From an uncultured Solirubrobacterales bacterium (GTDB lineage: Bacteria; Actinomycetota; Thermoleophilia; Solirubrobacterales; 70-9), in assembly GCA_937910825.1 (NCBI GenBank), contig CALEMO010000357.1:1-7913 (forward strand): a DNA stretch of 7,913 nucleotides, read 5' to 3'. Position 1 is the stretch's first letter, and the number at the start of each line of letters is the position of its first letter. This document shows, one piece after another, positions 6,578 through 7,913 of this stretch. The position numbers and the translations under genes were made by a program. Below the pieces are notes generated by a model. It saw only the letters and a program-made list of their open reading frames with translations. It searched no databases and had not been told where the DNA came from.

Positions 6578-6796
6578 CTACTTGTAGCGGTAGGTAATGC
6601 GCCCTCGGGTGAGGTCATAGGGCGAGAGCTCAATTTTCACCCGATCACCGGGCAGAATGCGGATGTAGTGCCGCCGCATCTTGCCGGAGATGTGTCCGAG
6701 CACCTCGTGGTCGTTATCGAGCTTTACCCGAAACATCGTATTCGGCAGGGCTTCAGTGATTTCACCCTCCATCTCTATCTTTTCTTCTTTGCCCAT
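6578..6796 (-). CDS. infA: Translation initiation factor IF-1
   Basis: A 72-residue OB-fold (S1-like) protein that binds the 30S subunit at the A site and helps IF-2 and IF-3 set the initiator tRNA. Full family length. The signature stretch MFRVKLDN (21-28), [19 protein letters not shown] (35-53) and [17 protein letters not shown] (56-72) is near the bacterial consensus. The N-terminus [12 protein letters not shown] is the variable part. The gene starts 19 bases after the CCA-enzyme stop. No Shine-Dalgarno sequence is visible; TACGCT (6811-6806) could be a -10 element giving a nearly leaderless mRNA. A short inverted repeat CTGAG/CTCAG (6803-6819) spans the junction. In many bacteria infA stands in the ribosomal-protein cluster before rpmJ and rpsM; here those are absent, so this may be a relocated gene or a second copy. 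Confidence 0.97.
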   Translation of the reverse strand: MGKEEKIEMEGEITEALPNTMFRVKLDNDHEVLGHISGKMRRHYIRILPGDRVKIELSPYDLTRGRITYRYK

Positions 6797-6815
6797 GCGA
6801 CGCTGAGCGTACTAC

Positions 6816-7913
6816 TCAGGCCTGCTTGAGGAGGCGCCGCGCCAAATCCACAGCTTCGCTTGCAGAAGCGATCTCACCGGCGTATCGGGCGGCGGACAGC
6901 TCGCCGATGATTCGCCCGAGTTCCGGTCCGGAGTCAATCCCGAGTTCGGCGGCCAGTTCATCTCCGGGCAGGAATGGGGCCGGGGGGCCGTCCTGGCGCC
7001 AGCGCAGCCCGTCAGCCACCATCTCCCGGGCCAGTTCCAGATGTCCCTCAATCATCCGATCGCTGGCGATTCCTGCACTGCCACGCGCCGCCAGACGGTC
7101 GGCGACCGTGAGCAACGTCACATCCACCGAGACCGGATCGGTGTGGTTGAGGTAGGTGTATACCTGCCTCTTGTCCAGTGGACTTTCGGGCACCATAAAT
7201 CCGAGGATCAGGTGGTGAAGCGCCAGGTCGGAGACGTAGTCGGCAAGGCGGCGGCTGGACTTCAATCTTTTGAAGATCTGCCTGATCATCTGTGCGCCCT
7301 CGCGGTCGTGTCCGCGGAAACCGACAAAACCATCTACCTCTTTGCGGGTCTGTGGCTTGGCGCAATCGTGGAAGAGCGCCCCGAGCCTGAGGCCGGTCGA
7401 CCTGCTAAGCCCGTCGGCCAGGTCTTCGTTGAGAAGCATTCGCACCGCCGGTGCACTTTCTCCGGTGAAAGCCTCGAGGTCCGATTCGATCCGGAGAATG
7501 CCTTCGAGCACTTCGACCGTATGTCCGTAAACGTCAAGGTGGTGGTTGGGACCCTGAACCACGCCCTTGATTGCCGCGATCTCGGGGAATACCGACTCGT
7601 AAAGACCGAGATCGTCCATCGCCTGCAGTCCGGACACCGGTGCAGCCGACGCCATTAACTGGCCGAACTCCGCCAGGACCCGTTCTCCCGCCGGCTCGGC
7701 TGCTGCGGGTGCGGACCGCCTGCCGAGAGCCATCGTTTCCGGGTCGATCTGCCAGCCGAACTGGGCCGCCAGCCGAGCGGCCCGCATCAGGCGGAGGGGA
7801 TCGGCGCTGAAGCTGTCCGGACCGACCGCGCGGATCGTCCCGGCCTGCAGGTCGCGCAGCCCGTCGTAAGGGTCAAAGCCCTCGCCGGAGGTGAGGCTCA
7901 CCGCCATTGCGCC
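6816..7913 (-). CDS. cca: CCA-adding tRNA nucleotidyltransferase with HD domain (N-terminus beyond window)
   Basis: Enzyme of the class II nucleotidyltransferase family (tRNA CCA-adding / poly(A) polymerase) that builds or repairs the CCA end of tRNA. The frame is open to the right edge (Gly-Ala precede the first Met at 7907), so that Met is internal. The missing N-terminus should hold the catalytic GS...DxD head. Counting from the Met at 7907, the visible part (363 residues) has FDPYDGLRDLQAGTIRAVGP (11-30) and SADPLRLMRAARLAAQFGW (34-52), the family's head-neck motifs. An HD phosphohydrolase-type domain follows, with H129 in DVYGHTVEVL, HD at 180-181 in ALFHDCAKP, and GHD at 199-201. The C-terminal LPGDELAAELGIDSGPELG (313-331) is the usual last helix-turn region. 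A poly(A) polymerase or an A- or CC-adding split enzyme cannot be excluded from this part. It is followed closely by infA. Confidence 0.92.
   Translation of the reverse strand, partial: GAMAVSLTSGEGFDPYDGLRDLQAGTIRAVGPDSFSADPLRLMRAARLAAQFGWQIDPETMALGRRSAPAAAEPAGERVLAEFGQLMASAAPVSGLQAMDDLGLYESVFPEIAAIKGVVQGPNHHLDVYGHTVEVLEGILRIESDLEAFTGESAPAVRMLLNEDLADGLSRSTGLRLGALFHDCAKPQTRKEVDGFVGFRGHDREGAQMIRQIFKRLKSSRRLADYVSDLALHHLILGFMVPESPLDKRQVYTYLNHTDPVSVDVTLLTVADRLAARGSAGIASDRMIEGHLELAREMVADGLRWRQDGPPAPFLPGDELAAELGIDSGPELGRIIGELSAARYAGEIASASEAVDLARRLLKQA

Noticed and set aside
7041..7658. Open plus-strand frame of 205 codons opposite the CCA enzyme
   Set aside because: No recognisable motif, and it lies over the conserved HD domain of the minus-strand gene.

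Overview
The window looks like chromosomal DNA from a GC-rich aerobic bacterium, most likely an actinobacterium. The order Solirubrobacterales or a relative in the Thermoleophilia is my guess, based on protein style and memory only. Coding is dense, with gaps of 2 to 52 bases, and all genes but one lie on the minus strand. I see no tRNA, rRNA, CRISPR array, insertion sequence or other sign of a mobile island.

Reading along the minus strand from the right edge: the C-terminal part of a tRNA CCA-adding nucleotidyltransferase (6816-7913, cut by the edge), translation initiation factor IF-1 (infA, 6578-6796), and a secreted or membrane-anchored six-cysteine protein of unknown function (5672-6541). 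The only plus-strand gene (5408-5671) encodes a small protein ending in a four-cysteine zinc ribbon. It meets the secreted-protein gene stop to stop with no base between, and it starts 19 bases from the divergent glycosyltransferase gene.

The left two thirds is a probable operon read right to left: a family-4 glycosyltransferase (3859-5388), cytochrome c oxidase subunit II (coxB, 2967-3806), subunit I (coxA, 1042-2952), a tandem-domain universal-stress-like protein (146-1045), and the beginning of subunit III (coxC, 1-143, cut by the edge). CoxB has the full CuA site. CoxA has all heme and CuB ligands and the YSHPAV helix-VI motif of the A2 type of heme-copper oxidases, so the terminal oxidase looks functional.

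The least ordinary points are the tandem-domain protein placed between coxA and coxC and coupled to coxA by an ATGA overlap, the roughly 100-residue N-terminal extension with two predicted membrane segments on CoxA, the glycosyltransferase at the head of the oxidase genes, and the compact zinc-ribbon gene. I found no clear evidence of a wholly new system. The tandem-domain protein is the best candidate for an undescribed accessory factor of the oxidase.
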